Shown one piece after another: positions 6,317 to 6,840 of a stretch of DNA of 6,840 bases. The number at the start of each line of letters is the position of its first letter. Position 1 is the stretch's first letter. Under the pieces are notes generated by a model. That model made no database searches. It was given only the letters and a program-made list of their open reading frames with translations, and was not told where the DNA came from. The DNA is from CAYUCJ01 sp049282265 (GTDB taxonomy: Bacteria > Desulfobacterota > DSM-4660 > Desulfatiglandales > Desulfatiglandaceae), in NCBI GenBank assembly GCA_049282265.1, contig JBAPTR010000154.1, forward strand, positions 1 through 6,840, given 5' to 3'. Position numbers and translations under genes: made by a program.

Positions 6317-6356
6317 ACCACCAGTTCAGGCAAATGTTGATTCTGTTCCTGTCCAT
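6282..6356 (-). CDS. trpL: trp operon leader peptide with three tandem Trp codons
   Basis: A 24-residue frame that starts MDRNRINICLNWWWLSSS, has TGG TGG TGG at codons 12-14 (6323-6315), and ends with TAG. Three adjacent Trp codons just before an attenuator are the sensing element of ribosome-mediated attenuation: scarcity of charged tRNA-Trp stalls the ribosome here. The peptide itself need have no function. Start choice is uncertain. The ATG at 6356 has no good Shine-Dalgarno sequence, and in-frame ATGs at 6365 and 6368 are no better, so a short or leaderless 5' end is possible. The first downstream gene is trpD rather than the usual trpE. Confidence 0.88.
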   Translation of the reverse strand: MDRNRINICLNWWWLSSSQEVSLA

Positions 6357-6359
6357 TAC

Positions 6360-6375
6360 GATCATCATGATGATC
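6360..6375. promoter_or_regulatory. 16-base perfect palindrome, candidate operator at the trp leader start
   Basis: GATCATCATGATGATC is a perfect palindrome lying four bases upstream of the leader ATG, with further ATCATC/GATGAT copies beside it. On the minus strand TTTACA (6395-6390) and CATCAT (6372-6367) with a 17-base spacer form a weak -35/-10 pair overlapping the palindrome, so a repressor bound here could block transcription. It does not match the E. coli TrpR operator as I know it. Both the promoter and the operator are tentative. Confidence 0.35.
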
Positions 6376-6456
6376 AATGATGATGGCTTTGTAAAAAGCT
6401 GGTTTATGCCGCAAGCGGCAGCCTATGAGGTACGAAGAGGAGCCGAACCTGACACT

Positions 6457-6616
6457 CTTTTTCAGACCCTTTCTAAACACTTCGGAGTGGATGGACGTCG
6501 ATTTGGGGTTTAACATAAATTCACAGAAGTGCGTGGGGTTTGAAGACGTAAACCCCAAATAGCCGTCCATGTCGGTGTTTGGTGCCAAGTGCACTATGAG
6601 AAAGGGTCTGAAAAAG
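6457..6616. repeat. Nested 160-base imperfect inverted repeat
   Basis: The outer arms are an 18-base perfect inverted match, starting CTTTTTCAGACC (6457-6474) with its complement at 6599-6616. Next come AAACAC (6475-6480) with GTGTTT (6575-6580). An inner stem of 20 pairs in 22 positions joins 6491-6512 to 6549-6570, including twelve consecutive pairs of ATTTGGGGTTTA with TAAACCCCAAAT. The apical loop is 36 bases and contains another GGGGTTT that could replace the inner arm. The right outer arm can instead fold locally at 6603-6621. Either strand could form the structure. Function unknown. Confidence 0.8.
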
Positions 6617-6694
6617 ACCCTCACGCCCTGCTCCTTGACTCCGGCGGATGAGACGACTTCGTTGGAAGTCATCATGGTGCCCATGGACGGGCAC

Positions 6695-6731
6695 ATAAAT
6701 CAATGGGGTGCATCGCAACCCGTTGATTTGT
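6695..6731. repeat. Imperfect hairpin with a three-base loop
   Basis: AAATCAA (6697-6703) pairs with TTGATTT (6723-6729). The stem continues through a wobble, GGG/CCC, one mismatch and TGC/GCA to a loop of ATC. Only one end has an A/T flank and no clear U-run follows on either strand, so terminator function is doubtful. It abuts the next hairpin. Confidence 0.6.
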
Positions 6732-6766
6732 AAGAAAACCGAAAATCACACTTTTCGGTTTTCTTA
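6731..6766. terminator. Bidirectional intrinsic terminator candidate
   Basis: A 15-base-pair perfect stem, TAAGAAAACCGAAAA (6731-6745) with its complement (6752-6766), loop TCACAC. The arms carry T-rich 3' ends on both strands, so it could end transcripts in either direction. On the minus strand it would insulate the trp leader from a gene lying beyond 6840. Confidence 0.65.
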
Positions 6767-6767
6767 A

Positions 6768-6795
6768 GTAAAAAGTCCATGGATGGACTTTTTAC
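6768..6795. terminator. Second bidirectional terminator-like hairpin
   Basis: GTAAAAAGTCCAT (6768-6780) pairs with ATGGACTTTTTAC (6783-6795), a 13-base perfect inverted repeat around GG. In RNA the loop would open to about six bases, leaving eleven pairs. Both strands present a run of T within the 3' arm. It follows the previous hairpin after one base, making a tandem pair. Confidence 0.6.
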
Positions 6796-6840
6796 GATTC
6801 CATCAGATCTGAAACCACAAAACCGGTTGAAACATTTAGG

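Larger units (their letters stand above)
6376..6840. other. Gene-free stretch dense in inverted repeats, upstream of the trp leader
   Basis: About 465 bases with no gene I can support. It contains a small TGCCGC/GCGGCA hairpin (6407-6420), a 160-base nested inverted repeat (6457-6616), local hairpins at 6603-6621 (AGGGTCT, loop GAAAA, AGACCCT), 6655-6670 (GACTTC/GAAGTC) and 6677-6694 (GTGCCC/GGGCAC), then three long hairpins from 6695 to 6795. The hexamer GTCCAT or its complement occurs five times here and once more at the leader start codon. The 142-codon minus-strand open frame crossing this stretch (6268-6696) has no ribosome binding site and runs through the palindromes and the leader, so I do not call it. 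Possible explanations are a structured RNA, a remnant mobile element or a terminator cluster of a gene beyond 6840. Confidence 0.5.

Noticed and set aside
6268..6696. 142-codon minus-strand open frame upstream of trpD
   Set aside because: No ribosome binding site, no recognisable motif, runs through the palindromes and overlaps the trp leader peptide and its attenuator in another frame.
6376..6840. Integron attC site, CRISPR array or retron RNA
   Set aside because: No regular spacer-repeat pattern and no attC core pair were seen, and no reverse transcriptase is in the window; only the general hairpin shape is suggestive.

Overview
The window looks like chromosomal DNA from a Gram-negative bacterium, most likely a deltaproteobacterial (Desulfobacterota-type) lineage. 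I base this on the style of the TrpD protein, the sigma-54-type promoter before a GspE/PilB ATPase, and moderate GC content. This is an impression from the sequence, not a database placement.

Layout: a plus-strand Nudix hydrolase (42-599) converges on a minus-strand GspE/PilB-family secretion or pilus ATPase (646-2427), which has a good -24/-12 promoter about 50 bases before its start. A 304-base gap without a convincing gene follows. From 6356 back down to 2732, four genes and a leader peptide all lie on the minus strand, in transcription order: trp leader peptide with attenuator (6220-6356), trpD (6114-5278), a TerB-like protein (5207-4791), a CaCA-type cation exchanger homologue (4772-3723) and an EamA/DMT transporter (3661-2732). 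Gaps between the four genes are 70, 18 and 61 bases, and I see no terminator between them, so they could be one transcript.

The most informative part is the trpD leader. A 24-residue peptide with three consecutive Trp codons is followed by three mutually exclusive pairings (1:2, 2:3 and 3:4). The last is a strong hairpin with a run of nine U, the architecture of classical ribosome-mediated trp attenuation. Yet the first gene is not trpE. It is a trpD that appears to have lost about 70-80 internal residues in frame, fused at an Ala-Phe-Val that occurs on both sides of the missing piece. No other trp gene is in the window. The operon therefore looks like a relic or a repurposed trp unit in which tryptophan supply may control a TerB-like protein and two membrane transporters. 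The CaCA homologue is itself unusual: both alpha repeats appear to carry Asn where canonical exchangers have the ion-binding Glu.

Upstream of the leader (6376-6840) there is no convincing gene. The stretch is packed with inverted repeats: a 16-base perfect palindrome, a nested 160-base inverted repeat, and three consecutive long hairpins, two of which could act as bidirectional terminators.
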